NCBI GenBank assembly: GCA_944326815.1
Contig: CALVFI010000024.1
Coordinates: forward strand, 1-64,000
DNA: 64,000 nt
Direction: 5' to 3'
Source of the DNA: an uncultured Rikenellaceae bacterium
GTDB lineage: Bacteria > Bacteroidota > Bacteroidia > Bacteroidales > Rikenellaceae
The notes below the pieces were generated by a model. That model saw only the letters and a program-made list of their open reading frames with translations, did no database searches and was not told the origin of the DNA. The position numbers and the translations under genes were made by a program. Each line of letters opens with the position of its first letter. The first letter of the stretch is position 1. This document shows, piece after piece, positions 44,066 through 53,629 of the stretch.

Positions 44066-46441
44066 TTAATCGATAATTTCTCGTCCCGTAACGACGATCT
44101 CTCCACCCGAAGGACGGACATTCGTCTTCACATAAGTAATCACGCCATATTGGTCTTCCCCGACAGCCCAACCCTCACCGCGACTATTCAGGAGTTTCTC
44201 GTAAGAAGCCTGGCGTTTCAAGGCCTTTCCACCCAAAACGACACTTTCTCCGGCACGATTGTGTATACGGACAATATAGGTTTTGAAAGTCGGCTCCAGC
44301 ATACCCTCCTGCGCTGCAAAACCGACGGAAGCCTTATCTCCGGTACCACATGTCGAAATCAATTGTTTGAAATAAACCCCTTTTTCATAATCATACGTTT
44401 CGCCATCGTCGTCGTAAAACGGAAAAGTTGTAGTCTCCGTCGAAGGGAACACATCCAGATAGATCACCTCCGGCTGACGTTCACCCACATAAGCCATCAC
44501 CTCTTGAGTAGGAATAATTGCCCCTTTCTTGACAAACAGCGGAATATCCGTAAATCCCTCATTATCTGTTTTTAGGATATAGCTCCGGCCACCCTCATAC
44601 CGTTTGCCATCGAAAAATCCGATCCACTCACCACGTGGCATATAGACCGTTTTGCTCACTGCTGCCGAATCCAGCACGGGCGAAGCCAGCAGATAATCGC
44701 CGAACATGAAGGTTTCGGAGAGATCAGCCACATGCTCATCTTCGGGATAATCAATTACCAGCGCACGGGAGATTCCGAGCATTGTCTCATGTTTCACCCG
44801 ATCGTAAGCATACATATACGGAATCAATCGATAACGCAACTCGACGATTTTACGCGACTCATTCACCACATGGTCACTGAAGTACCACGGTTGTTTCTGC
44901 TGTCCCCAGATTCCATGCAAGAAATAGAGCGGCGAGAAGAGACCCAACTGCATCGAACGCAGATACAGTTCATCCGTTACCGGCGTCGTATTCCAGAAAG
45001 CCGTCATACAGAAACCCCACACCGGCACAAGCACATTGTTGGCCGTCAGCATCTTGGATGCCTGGCTCCGCAAATCTGCGAAAGTAGGATAGTTATCGCC
45101 CGACCAGATCGAATAGGCATACTTCTGCGAACCCATATAGGCCGTGCGATTGATCGACCATACCCGCCGATTCGTTTGAGCGCGCTGTCCCTCATAAATG
45201 CTCTTCTGCATAAAGATATTGGAGAAGTTGCCGAGGTTGTAGAGCCCACCCTGATTCGAGTCGTCGCATTCATCGTTCAGATACCCCTGAACACCTTTAT
45301 CATAAGCTCCCTCTTTTAGATGCGTCCACCACCACTCCCGGCATTCGGGAATCGCAAACTGCAAATCCTTCGAAGGCAGATTACTGACATAATCGGGGAA
45401 AAACTCCTCATCCGGATACCAAAAATTGTGCTCCTCGGCATATCGGCCCTGCTCGGTGAAAGAGCCATCCGCATTTTTGGCAATAATGCGAGGCTTGGTA
45501 ATCGCCGTAATTTTCACCCCTATGCTATCGGCCCACGTTTTCAAAGCTCCACTCTCTCCCGACGGGAACCCTTTTCCCCAACGAAACTCGCCGTAATGAT
45601 CTTCACCCCAAGCCATCCAATCGAAATCGATCATGAACCAATCAAACGGGATTTTCCGATCCCTGTATCCCTGGACATGCGTCTTGAATTCCGCCTCATC
45701 GATCCCCCATTCAAGTTGTCCGAAACCGGTATTCCACTTCGGGAACATCTGCGGCATACCTGCAATTTCACCCGCTGCGGCGATGATCTGACGCGGATTG
45801 CCCACCAACACGTAAAATTCAAAGTTTTCTTTCGAACAACCGCCAAATACGAGCTGACCATTGACATTGGAGACATTTCCGCCGTCCGTATCGAGCACGA
45901 TTCCATATCCGGCCGTTGACCAAATGAAGGGAGCCCCGCATCCACCCTGCGGCTGAGCTTCAATCACCCCTCCGGAATTCCGTGTAATCGGATAGTAACC
46001 ATCCTGATACGAATCACGGTTATATCCCGACAGTCCGTAAAAATTATCCCTCTTATCATGAGTAAACGCTAAATTGTTCTGATGTGGTTTCCGGATACTC
46101 AGAAGCAACCGGCCCTCCGCATCATAAATCCGCGCCGTGAAAGGTACTTTGCCAATCACCGCACGAAAAGCTGCCGTCGTAATCGTAATTTCATTACCCT
46201 GCTCGTTCGTTTCCGCATCCGTTCCCTCCCAGCTTTTCTTGTCGATCACAGGTGTACTCTCCGAGAATCGGTCATAAGGGCGGTAATCGAACTTCAGGAT
46301 ATGATCGCAGCAAACCGTCACGATACAGCGGTCTGTTCCCGTCCGGAATATAAACTCTTTCGCTGCGGCCTGAGCCTCGGTCGAAAGCAAGGCGATCGTT
46401 CCACCCAAGACGATCATCGTCTTTCTCCATTTCATAAACAT
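44066..46441 (-). CDS. Glycoside hydrolase family 31
   Basis: 791 residues with a signal peptide (about 1-27, ending AQAAA). N-terminal beta-sandwich, then the GH31 barrel: IPFDWFMIDFDWMAWGED, WWWTHLKEGAYDKGVQGYLNDECDD (nucleophile Asp region), and AYSIWSGDNYPTFADLRSQ (acid/base Asp). A C-terminal beta domain ends the protein. GH31 covers alpha-glucosidases, alpha-xylosidases and related enzymes; FWNTTPVTDELYLRSMQLG resembles the broad alpha-glucosidase group. It overlaps the untranslated upstream frame of the MFS gene only. Periplasmic. Confidence 0.93.
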   Translation of the reverse strand: MFMKWRKTMIVLGGTIALLSTEAQAAAKEFIFRTGTDRCIVTVCCDHILKFDYRPYDRFSESTPVIDKKSWEGTDAETNEQGNEITITTAAFRAVIGKVPFTARIYDAEGRLLLSIRKPHQNNLAFTHDKRDNFYGLSGYNRDSYQDGYYPITRNSGGVIEAQPQGGCGAPFIWSTAGYGIVLDTDGGNVSNVNGQLVFGGCSKENFEFYVLVGNPRQIIAAAGEIAGMPQMFPKWNTGFGQLEWGIDEAEFKTHVQGYRDRKIPFDWFMIDFDWMAWGEDHYGEFRWGKGFPSGESGALKTWADSIGVKITAITKPRIIAKNADGSFTEQGRYAEEHNFWYPDEEFFPDYVSNLPSKDLQFAIPECREWWWTHLKEGAYDKGVQGYLNDECDDSNQGGLYNLGNFSNIFMQKSIYEGQRAQTNRRVWSINRTAYMGSQKYAYSIWSGDNYPTFADLRSQASKMLTANNVLVPVWGFCMTAFWNTTPVTDELYLRSMQLGLFSPLYFLHGIWGQQKQPWYFSDHVVNESRKIVELRYRLIPYMYAYDRVKHETMLGISRALVIDYPEDEHVADLSETFMFGDYLLASPVLDSAAVSKTVYMPRGEWIGFFDGKRYEGGRSYILKTDNEGFTDIPLFVKKGAIIPTQEVMAYVGERQPEVIYLDVFPSTETTTFPFYDDDGETYDYEKGVYFKQLISTCGTGDKASVGFAAQEGMLEPTFKTYIVRIHNRAGESVVLGGKALKRQASYEKLLNSRGEGWAVGEDQYGVITYVKTNVRPSGGEIVVTGREIID

Positions 46442-46475
46442 CTAATTATAAAATTAATAATCGTTAAATCCAGTT

Positions 46476-48113
46476 CTATTCATTCAGTCTCAAGGTTCGG
46501 GATCCCCGGCCAACGCGCCAGGTATACTCCTTATCGCCATACCGGACACAAAGCGTAAAAGGTTTCTCTGCCATGATTTTTATCTCGTCTTTTCGCAGGG
46601 AGAAATCGACCTCGAGCGAGATTACATTCCCGTTGAACCGAAAATTCTTGCATCCTACCGCCTGTTCCGAAGCGATTGTCCACGTCACCCTATTCCGTTC
46701 CGCATCGGCTCGAAGGCCCAATGCATACTCAATAAAGAACTTAATGGGGCCAATGCCGCTCCACCCCACAAAATCCTTTGCGACAGGTTTCCCGTCAGCG
46801 TGTACTCCCGGAGTTGCCGCATCAGGAGCATAATTTTCCCAAATCGTTCCGGTACGACGATAGACATCTGCCACAAGAGCGACATGATTCAATGCAATCC
46901 GCCGGGCGAGCGAATCCATTCCATAGCGTTCCAGCCCCTCGACAACCATCGTCGTGGTAGGGGCCCAGACCGAACCGCACCAATAATTCCCTCGGAAATC
47001 GTATTTTGCCTCATCGGCGGCAAGTGTAGGCACCAAATTACGACGCCCGAAAGCCGTAGAATCAACGAGCCGGTCCGCTAAAGCCACCGCACGCTCCGGC
47101 GTTGCCACTCCTGCGAGCAAGGTCCAATAAGCTGCAACCGTTTTTATCCCCACCTGTTTCCCATCGAGGGTCAGGTCGTAATAAAATCCATCGGCAGCAT
47201 TCCACATCAGATTATTGATTCTTTGAGCAAGTGCTGTGGCCTCAACTTCATAGCCGGTCACCTCTTTCCGATGGCCCGTCAATGCTGCCATCTCCTTAAG
47301 ATTACGAGCCAACAACACCATCTCGGAGGAGATGTCGATTCCCGTACCTCCACCCCGAAGATACTTGTTCCGTGCCGAGTTGTCCATACTTGCCCAATCG
47401 GTCATATAGAGTCCATTGCCCTGTTGCAGATAGATTTTCAATGCCTCATATTGACGTTTCAAAGGTTCATAAACCATTTCCAGACGTTTGCGGTCACCGG
47501 TCAGACGATAACTTTCCATCTCCGCCCAGGCCATGATCGGATGGTTCATTCCATCCAATGTTAGACGCGAAGGTTCCTGAGGAGCTTCACGGCCGACATA
47601 CTTCACCTCCACCTTTCCTATATTATCCGGGACATCGTAGCCCCAACTGCTATAAAGCGGTTCTTTCGCCTGATTCACCCAGAACGGGCAGTCTTTCCCA
47701 TCTTCTCGACTGATTTCCCGACAGATTTCACCATTCGGATACTGCTTGCAATAGAAGTTGTCCAACGAACTGATGCCCGGCACCAAAGGATGAGCATAGT
47801 TGCAGAACATAGTCATAAACGAGGTATCCCACAAAAAAATGCAGTTGTTGAATGCCGCATCGATATACCAGGAGACAAAGCCATTTTGCGGAGTAGGAGC
47901 ATAGAAGTTGCGGAAAGCAATTTCCCAGGCTTTCCAATAGGTCTCGACCCAGAGCGGATTCTCCGCATAGATCGGTTGCGGAAGTTCTTCGCGAACGGTC
48001 TCGAAATCGGGCAACTGCACAGAGTCAAACTGTTTCTTATCAAAATAGAGGCCCTGCTGGGCTCGAAGTCCGACACTGGCGAATATTCCTATGATCAACA
48101 ACAGTCGTTTCAT
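46476..48113 (-). CDS. Six-hairpin glycosidase, GH63/GH37-like
   Basis: 545 residues with a signal peptide (MKRLLLIIGIFASVGLRAQ). An (alpha/alpha)6 barrel is indicated by WYIDAAFNNCIFLWDTSFMTMF (general acid Asp region), GGTGIDISSEMVLLARNLKEM, and GNYWCGSVWAPTTTMVVEGL followed by TIWENYAPD (catalytic Glu region). These match the MGH1-type GH63 and trehalase (GH37) group, whose members cut alpha-glucosides or mannosylglycerate. Follows the phosphatase-fold gene by 2 nt. Confidence 0.85.
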   Translation of the reverse strand: MKRLLLIIGIFASVGLRAQQGLYFDKKQFDSVQLPDFETVREELPQPIYAENPLWVETYWKAWEIAFRNFYAPTPQNGFVSWYIDAAFNNCIFLWDTSFMTMFCNYAHPLVPGISSLDNFYCKQYPNGEICREISREDGKDCPFWVNQAKEPLYSSWGYDVPDNIGKVEVKYVGREAPQEPSRLTLDGMNHPIMAWAEMESYRLTGDRKRLEMVYEPLKRQYEALKIYLQQGNGLYMTDWASMDNSARNKYLRGGGTGIDISSEMVLLARNLKEMAALTGHRKEVTGYEVEATALAQRINNLMWNAADGFYYDLTLDGKQVGIKTVAAYWTLLAGVATPERAVALADRLVDSTAFGRRNLVPTLAADEAKYDFRGNYWCGSVWAPTTTMVVEGLERYGMDSLARRIALNHVALVADVYRRTGTIWENYAPDAATPGVHADGKPVAKDFVGWSGIGPIKFFIEYALGLRADAERNRVTWTIASEQAVGCKNFRFNGNVISLEVDFSLRKDEIKIMAEKPFTLCVRYGDKEYTWRVGRGSRTLRLNE

Positions 48114-48115
48114 GG

Positions 48116-48877
48116 CTATTTACGAATTTTAAGTTTGACAATCACCGCCCGGTGGTCGGAGACAGCCGAGGTATCGACTACCTTGACCCGTTTTACCTTA
48201 AAGGCCCCGACAGGAAGATACCCGACATAATCGAGTTTCAACCGTGGATTTTCGGCCGGGAAGGTAGGCTGATCCCCGCATGCACGGACAAATGTTTGTT
48301 CGAAAATTTCCGAGACGCCTTTCGATGCGGAGGTTTCATTGAAATCACCAGCCACAATTGTCGGGATTGTCGTCCCGGCATATCGGTCGCAAAGCTCAGC
48401 CATCTGAGCATGCCGGATCGCACTATCCGCCACCTCCAGATGTGTACAGACGAACCGTATCTTCTCATTCTGTGCCAGCTCCAGTTCGACAGCCAGAGCC
48501 GTTCGTCTTTCAGCGCCCTGTACGCTATAAGGAACATTCCGACTTTCCATAAAGCTATATTTCGAGAGGATACCGATGCCGTATTCCCCTCCCCGAAACC
48601 AAATTGTACGCCCGAACAGAGCGTGCATCTTCGTATACCCAGACAACTCCGAGAGATAATTGGTAGATCCAGCAGCCACCACACCATCCCGGTGCGTAAA
48701 GACATCCACCTCCTGCAGAGCGACCAAATCGGGTTTTTCCCGCAGGATCACCTCGGCCACCTGTTGCATATTGGCTCTCTCCCCAAAACGGATATTGAAA
48801 GTCATGATTTTCAGGGTACGTGACTCAGCTCCTAAGCACGCGAACAGCATGGTTACTATCAGAATTGCCTTTTTCAT
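48116..48877 (-). CDS. Endonuclease/exonuclease/phosphatase-fold secreted hydrolase 1
   Basis: 253 residues from the ATG at 48877 (MKKAILIVTMLFACLGAESR, signal peptide). The EEP fold is clear: LKIMTFNIRFGERAN, DLVALQEVD (metal Glu), VAGDFNETSAS (catalytic Asp-Asn) and SDHRAVIV (catalytic His). Members split phosphodiesters or phosphomonoesters. Paralogous to the next gene upstream (48915-49754). In this PUL it most likely removes a phosphate-linked substituent from a glycan; the substrate is inferred from context only. Confidence 0.9.
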   Translation of the reverse strand: MKKAILIVTMLFACLGAESRTLKIMTFNIRFGERANMQQVAEVILREKPDLVALQEVDVFTHRDGVVAAGSTNYLSELSGYTKMHALFGRTIWFRGGEYGIGILSKYSFMESRNVPYSVQGAERRTALAVELELAQNEKIRFVCTHLEVADSAIRHAQMAELCDRYAGTTIPTIVAGDFNETSASKGVSEIFEQTFVRACGDQPTFPAENPRLKLDYVGYLPVGAFKVKRVKVVDTSAVSDHRAVIVKLKIRK

Positions 48878-48914
48878 CGCTTTTCTCACCTCTTTCTTAT
48901 ACCAAATTACCGTT

Positions 48915-49754
48915 TCATTCCGACAATTCAAACTCGACAAGCAACGGACGATGATCGGAAGCCGAAGATTCGTCGATCACCTGACTGCTTACCACGCGCC
49001 ACCGCGGATCCGGACGATAGAACACATAGTCGAGCTTTACCGTCGGATTCCATGCAATGAACGTATTGGCCTCTTCCTGGCAAGCTCGCACCCATTCGGT
49101 ATCCATCCGAGCGATGCAGCCATTCGGATCGCGGGGACGTTCGTTGAAATCTCCGCAGAGCACCGTAGGGATGTCATCGTTGCCGAACACACGGCAGATC
49201 TCCTCGACCTGCGCATAGCGAATCGGGTTATTATTATGATCAAGATGCGTTGAGATGAAACGTACTCGTTTGCCGTCGGGGAGCGTAACCCACGTTTCAA
49301 GGCCGACTCTGTATTCCGTGCCTTTCGCCTGATAGGTATGCTTGCGCGTAGAGTCAAAAGAGTACTTCGAGAGTACCGCATTGCCGAACTCTCCGCCGCC
49401 ATATCCGAACGGATAACGTTTGACCCGGAATGCCGCACCGAACAGCACGTGCATCCCCGTATGTTGGGCAAATTGACTGATCTGATGGACATGATTGGCC
49501 TGCACCTTGCCCGGATGCTTCACATCGACCTCCACCTCCTGAAGTGCCACGAAATCGGGGTTCGTTTTTTTGACTACCGCCGAAAGCGTAGCGATATCTG
49601 CCCGCTCGCCCCAACGTATATTATAGGTCAATACCCGGATCTTACGGGGATTATGCGCATACAGGCTCTCCTCTGGCAACCCCCAGAGGAGAGCGAGTAT
49701 ACACACCCATCTAAAAAACCTGATACTAAACAACCTGTTATTGATCGAATTCAT
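48915..49754 (-). CDS. Endonuclease/exonuclease/phosphatase-fold secreted hydrolase 2
   Basis: 279 residues, start overlapping the stop of the large lipoprotein gene by 17 nt. Signal-peptide-like segment (about 13-33). Same motifs as its paralogue: RVLTYNIRWGERAD, DFVALQEVEV, LCGDFNERPRDP, SDHRPLLVEF. The proteins share the NIR-GERA segment and overall length, so they arose by tandem duplication. Catalytic residues intact in both. Confidence 0.9.
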   Translation of the reverse strand: MNSINNRLFSIRFFRWVCILALLWGLPEESLYAHNPRKIRVLTYNIRWGERADIATLSAVVKKTNPDFVALQEVEVDVKHPGKVQANHVHQISQFAQHTGMHVLFGAAFRVKRYPFGYGGGEFGNAVLSKYSFDSTRKHTYQAKGTEYRVGLETWVTLPDGKRVRFISTHLDHNNNPIRYAQVEEICRVFGNDDIPTVLCGDFNERPRDPNGCIARMDTEWVRACQEEANTFIAWNPTVKLDYVFYRPDPRWRVVSSQVIDESSASDHRPLLVEFELSE

Positions 49755-52476
49755 ATTTTTCTATTTTCTTATCATTCAAGTCGACGCTTACATACACCGG
49801 CGTCTCAAAATAACGCTCCTCATAGCCATTCACATAACCGATGAAGTGAGACTTGTTGAATGCGGCAAATCCTTTCGGAGCAATTTCGCAATTCCGATAA
49901 CGATAAGTCTTTCCGGTCAAATTCGCCACGACGGTCAATTGGTCGAAACGACTCATCACGACTCCTTCGTTCCCGCTACCGGACAAATAGCGGAATTCCC
50001 GCATCGGGACACCCATATAGGCCGGTCCCAAAGTCCGTTGCACTTCAGCCAAGAAATTGATCCAACGGCGGCGTTCCGGGGAGAGGCCCTTTGCCGTAGG
50101 AACATCGACAATCATCTGATAACCCAGCAGCAGGGTCCAGGCAAGGTTCTCGGAGTTCTCCACCAACGGGCCACCCAGATGATGCGTAAAGAGAGTTTTC
50201 CCATCCGCCACATACTGTGCCAACGGATAAGCCTCGTAATCTTCTGGTTCGAAGAGATCGGAATAACTTCGCAACCACCAACTCACCCACCAGGGACGCT
50301 CCTTGAAAGGGACCAACATCCAGGTCAGACCACAGAATTCCGACTGAGCATTAATTAACCGGTCATACCCTTGTTCCGTGGCCAATGGACGGTATTCCGA
50401 CGCTGCCAGAGCAAGATTGATCATGCCTTGATGATAAGCCGCAGGCGACGGTGAACAGGGATTGAAATCAAAACCCATCCACTCGCGGGCGCCAACCTGA
50501 TCCTCGAACAGAATATCGCATCCCAGTTCGGAAAACTCCCGGGCAATCCGTTCTCCGGAGGCTATCACCTCCGGATGCCACGGGCAAATACTCCACCCAT
50601 AATTTCCGGCATAATCCTCTTTTACGGGCTCTCCGACAGCATTCCGGAAAAGAGGACCTCTGCCCACCCGGTGCAACAATTGGGATGGAGGCCCGTCACA
50701 CCACCAAGTATTGTTGGTATAGGGCATAAACAGACTGCCTCTGTCGTGTGTCACTCGAATCAACTCCTCAAAATCGGCCATTGTACCACGCTCCGGATGG
50801 GGCGGCAAATGTTCTGGATAGAGCTTATCAAATCCCCCTTTGACATAATCCCAAACATGTACGATCGACGGAACAGGCATCTTTTCAACTTCAACCGTTT
50901 GCTGAGCGATCGTCCTCCCCGAGAATTTCAGGATCGGAGAACGTTTCCATTTTTCCAAAGTCGCAATCGGCATCTTCTCTTCCAAGGGTTTCGTAAAGCC
51001 ATTGGCCCGTGCATAATTCCGGATATCACCGGGCAGATCTCCATTCCGGACAAAGCGCACCTCAGGGACGCCTCCGTACCCATTCTTCCCAGCATGAATA
51101 TCTTGATCCGCTCCGCACTGCTCTTTATAAATATAGACTCGCCAGCTACGCGTCAGATGTCCTCCTGTCGAATCGGCCCACGTCCGCATGTTCAACGGGA
51201 TGAAACTTCCCTCGGGTTGAATACCGTAGATGCACAAACTACTGCGTTTGTGTCTGATCTCGAAGAAATCGGAGAAAGCAAATGGATAGGAGGTCGACAG
51301 AGTATTGAACCGGGCAGGACGCAAAGCATTGAAGAACGGGTATCCGCCCGTTTCCACCCACAGACCGCCTCCCTGCAGGAATGTACGTATATGCGAGACC
51401 ATCTCATCCATGGCAAGCGTATCCACCGGCAACATCTCTCCATAAGGATTGATGACAGCCAGCGTCCCCTCATCACGCATGAAATCCAATGCTTCAGGAA
51501 TCGAACGGAGCACCCGGAAATCGGCCTCGTCTTTGAACGCCTCCTCCCATACATCAACCGACACTTCGCTCCATCCTGTCGAACGCGGAGACTCTGCGAC
51601 ATCGAGCAAGCCAATCGTCCGACGCACTGCCGGAGCATACCCCTCCAAGCGTCCCTCCCCGAAGGCCTGAATCGTACATTGAGCCAAGGCAATAGCCGCA
51701 CTCCCGTCCATCAACCTCAACTTACCTCCGAAGCGTAACAAAACGCCACGGCCGACTCGATGGCCGCCCCAGAATGAGCCTTCTGGGGCCGTCACGAAAT
51801 CGTAATCCGGTTTTGTCAATGCAGGCCGCACGACCAGTCTTGCACTATGATCCCATTGTGTCACGAGCGTTTCATCGAGGACCTTACGTCCCAACGGCGT
51901 GACCGACACCTGGGAAAGTCGATTCACATTCGGCTCGGCCACACATAAGAGCCCCGCCACGGAATCGAGCACCTGCGGTCCTACAGCCGTTCCAGTCCAG
52001 ATTTTAGGCGTGGAATGCTCTTCGTAAAACGAGCGTTTCAGTCTCACTCCCAATTCATTCGGGAAAATCACATGTTCCAGCGTTGCGGTAGAAAAATCAG
52101 CCGAAGCCGGCATCGCCACCTCACAGACATCCTCCTCCAACTGTTCGAAAGACAACCGGCAATCCAGCCCTTCCTGTCCCAAGGCCATCCATACGACCAC
52201 ACGGTTCAGGCTATCATTATATCGAAACCGAACGGCAGAATCTGCCACTCGCTTCCAAGCCACTGTTCCCTCTGCAACAAAATAGTCCGAAGAGAGTGTT
52301 TTCCCACTCTTAAGCCGATAGGACCAGAAACAACCATCCAATCCGGCCGGCATTCCGTCACGCTCACGCACGTCATACCGTTCCGCTCCATTTCGGAGCG
52401 ACAGATATCCCTGCGGAGCGACAGAACAAGCCCCCCACAACCACGCAACAACAACTATGAATAACAATCTCTTCAC
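49738..52476 (-). CDS. Large surface lipoprotein with TIM-barrel-like glycosidase region
   Basis: 912 residues from the GTG at 52476, which gives a lipoprotein signal MKRLLFIVVVAWLWGAC (Cys17). An upstream ATG (52539) is rejected because it lies inside the terminator hairpin. An N-terminal beta domain (to about 310) is followed by an alpha/beta stretch like a glutamine-amidotransferase/ThuA fold (about 310-410), then a barrel-like region with DILFEDQVGAREWMGFDFNPC and INAQSEFCGLTWMLVPF, in the style of DUF6259/GH-A proteins. Not assigned to a known CAZy family. Novel enzyme or binding role possible. Confidence 0.65.
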   Translation of the reverse strand: MKRLLFIVVVAWLWGACSVAPQGYLSLRNGAERYDVRERDGMPAGLDGCFWSYRLKSGKTLSSDYFVAEGTVAWKRVADSAVRFRYNDSLNRVVVWMALGQEGLDCRLSFEQLEEDVCEVAMPASADFSTATLEHVIFPNELGVRLKRSFYEEHSTPKIWTGTAVGPQVLDSVAGLLCVAEPNVNRLSQVSVTPLGRKVLDETLVTQWDHSARLVVRPALTKPDYDFVTAPEGSFWGGHRVGRGVLLRFGGKLRLMDGSAAIALAQCTIQAFGEGRLEGYAPAVRRTIGLLDVAESPRSTGWSEVSVDVWEEAFKDEADFRVLRSIPEALDFMRDEGTLAVINPYGEMLPVDTLAMDEMVSHIRTFLQGGGLWVETGGYPFFNALRPARFNTLSTSYPFAFSDFFEIRHKRSSLCIYGIQPEGSFIPLNMRTWADSTGGHLTRSWRVYIYKEQCGADQDIHAGKNGYGGVPEVRFVRNGDLPGDIRNYARANGFTKPLEEKMPIATLEKWKRSPILKFSGRTIAQQTVEVEKMPVPSIVHVWDYVKGGFDKLYPEHLPPHPERGTMADFEELIRVTHDRGSLFMPYTNNTWWCDGPPSQLLHRVGRGPLFRNAVGEPVKEDYAGNYGWSICPWHPEVIASGERIAREFSELGCDILFEDQVGAREWMGFDFNPCSPSPAAYHQGMINLALAASEYRPLATEQGYDRLINAQSEFCGLTWMLVPFKERPWWVSWWLRSYSDLFEPEDYEAYPLAQYVADGKTLFTHHLGGPLVENSENLAWTLLLGYQMIVDVPTAKGLSPERRRWINFLAEVQRTLGPAYMGVPMREFRYLSGSGNEGVVMSRFDQLTVVANLTGKTYRYRNCEIAPKGFAAFNKSHFIGYVNGYEERYFETPVYVSVDLNDKKIEKYEFDQ

Positions 52477-52493
52477 AAAAAAACAGCTATATA

Positions 52494-52530
52494 AAAATTC
52501 GGCAGGGAGAGGGAGAGCCCCGTCTCCCTG
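52494..52530 (-). terminator. Terminator-like attenuator inside the PUL
   Basis: CAGGGAGA pairs with TCTCCCTG over 8 bp and the minus-strand 3' side is followed by AATTTTTATAT. It lies between the SusCD-lipoprotein genes and the enzyme genes, so it may lower their expression. Confidence 0.65.
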
Positions 52531-52547
52531 TCGAACCATTCATAAAT

Positions 52548-53615
52548 CTATTGAGGCATCGAGAGGCCTGAAGCCTCAGGACGCTGAACAATCACTGAAA
52601 TAGGAGCCGTCTGTTCACACAGGGTACTTCCCCAGTTCGAAATAAACTTGATAAAGCCCCAGCGTATCGTAGGATTGAACGCCTGTTTCAACTGCGTAAT
52701 CACACCACCACCAATGCGGAAGAATAATACGCCGCCTGCCGGAATCCATACCCAACCTTTATCATTGATTGCATTGGGATAGGCACTCAAATAGGACAAC
52801 ATGACCTCCGAGAAATCTTTCTCTCCACTGTAAATCGCGTCGAAATCCGCTGCAGTCACATTAAAAGCGTAGGACATATACACATCCGGGAACTCCGTGA
52901 AATCTTTCTGATAAAGTCCCGAAGTCAACGGCATGTCGTTCTGGCGATTGGGCGTAAAGAGACCGAACGGATAGCTTTGCGCCACATGATCCGACCCGTC
53001 GAGTTGCCCGACCATCATAAAGTCTATCTTGTCCTGATTGGCTTTGGCCTCCTCGTAGTTCATCACGGCCTTGGGCCCCGTGGAGCTGAAGTAGCTGTTC
53101 CCGGCCACGGTCATATCCGGATATTGCCCCACCAGATTGAGCGTCATGACCACCTGCGGGAACTTAATGAACTTCGGATCTTTCACCACGTTGCCCGTAA
53201 TGGAGTAGGTATCGGAAACCGTATTGCCTTTTTCATCGGTGGCCGTCACCAGGAATCCTTTGAAGCCACGCTCGGTAAAGGCCTCGTCGGCCACGAGCTG
53301 ATACTCCAGGTCGAAAGCCTTATAACCATCTTCCGGAATGGTAACCGACTCCATGACAGGGTCCTCGGTCCCATATATCGGTCCCACCTTCACTTCGGCC
53401 AATCCGTTGCGTCCGATCACCCGGGCCTTCAGAATGAGTGTAGTATTCACTTCGTAATCTTTCGTATAACTCTTGCTGTCCCCGGGGAAAATAATCGCCA
53501 GATCTTTGTAGACATCCGGATTGATCCCTTTGTTCGGGAATTTGTCATCGTCCGAACAAGCCAGGCACAGGATACCCGCAAATGCGAGCGCCACTATTTT
53601 ATTTATCGTTTTCAT
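52548..53615 (-). CDS. SusE/F-like surface glycan-binding lipoprotein
   Basis: 355 residues from the ATG at 53615, with lipobox LCLAC (Cys20) followed by Ser-Asp-Asp-Asp, the acidic run that sends Bacteroidetes lipoproteins to the cell surface. The mature part is beta-sandwich-like (two Ig-type repeats and a third domain). Sequence is not close to SusE, so the name rests on its place after susD. Likely holds the glycan for the SusCD transporter. Confidence 0.75.
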   Translation of the reverse strand: MKTINKIVALAFAGILCLACSDDDKFPNKGINPDVYKDLAIIFPGDSKSYTKDYEVNTTLILKARVIGRNGLAEVKVGPIYGTEDPVMESVTIPEDGYKAFDLEYQLVADEAFTERGFKGFLVTATDEKGNTVSDTYSITGNVVKDPKFIKFPQVVMTLNLVGQYPDMTVAGNSYFSSTGPKAVMNYEEAKANQDKIDFMMVGQLDGSDHVAQSYPFGLFTPNRQNDMPLTSGLYQKDFTEFPDVYMSYAFNVTAADFDAIYSGEKDFSEVMLSYLSAYPNAINDKGWVWIPAGGVLFFRIGGGVITQLKQAFNPTIRWGFIKFISNWGSTLCEQTAPISVIVQRPEASGLSMPQ

Positions 53616-53629
53616 ACTCTTTGAATTGT

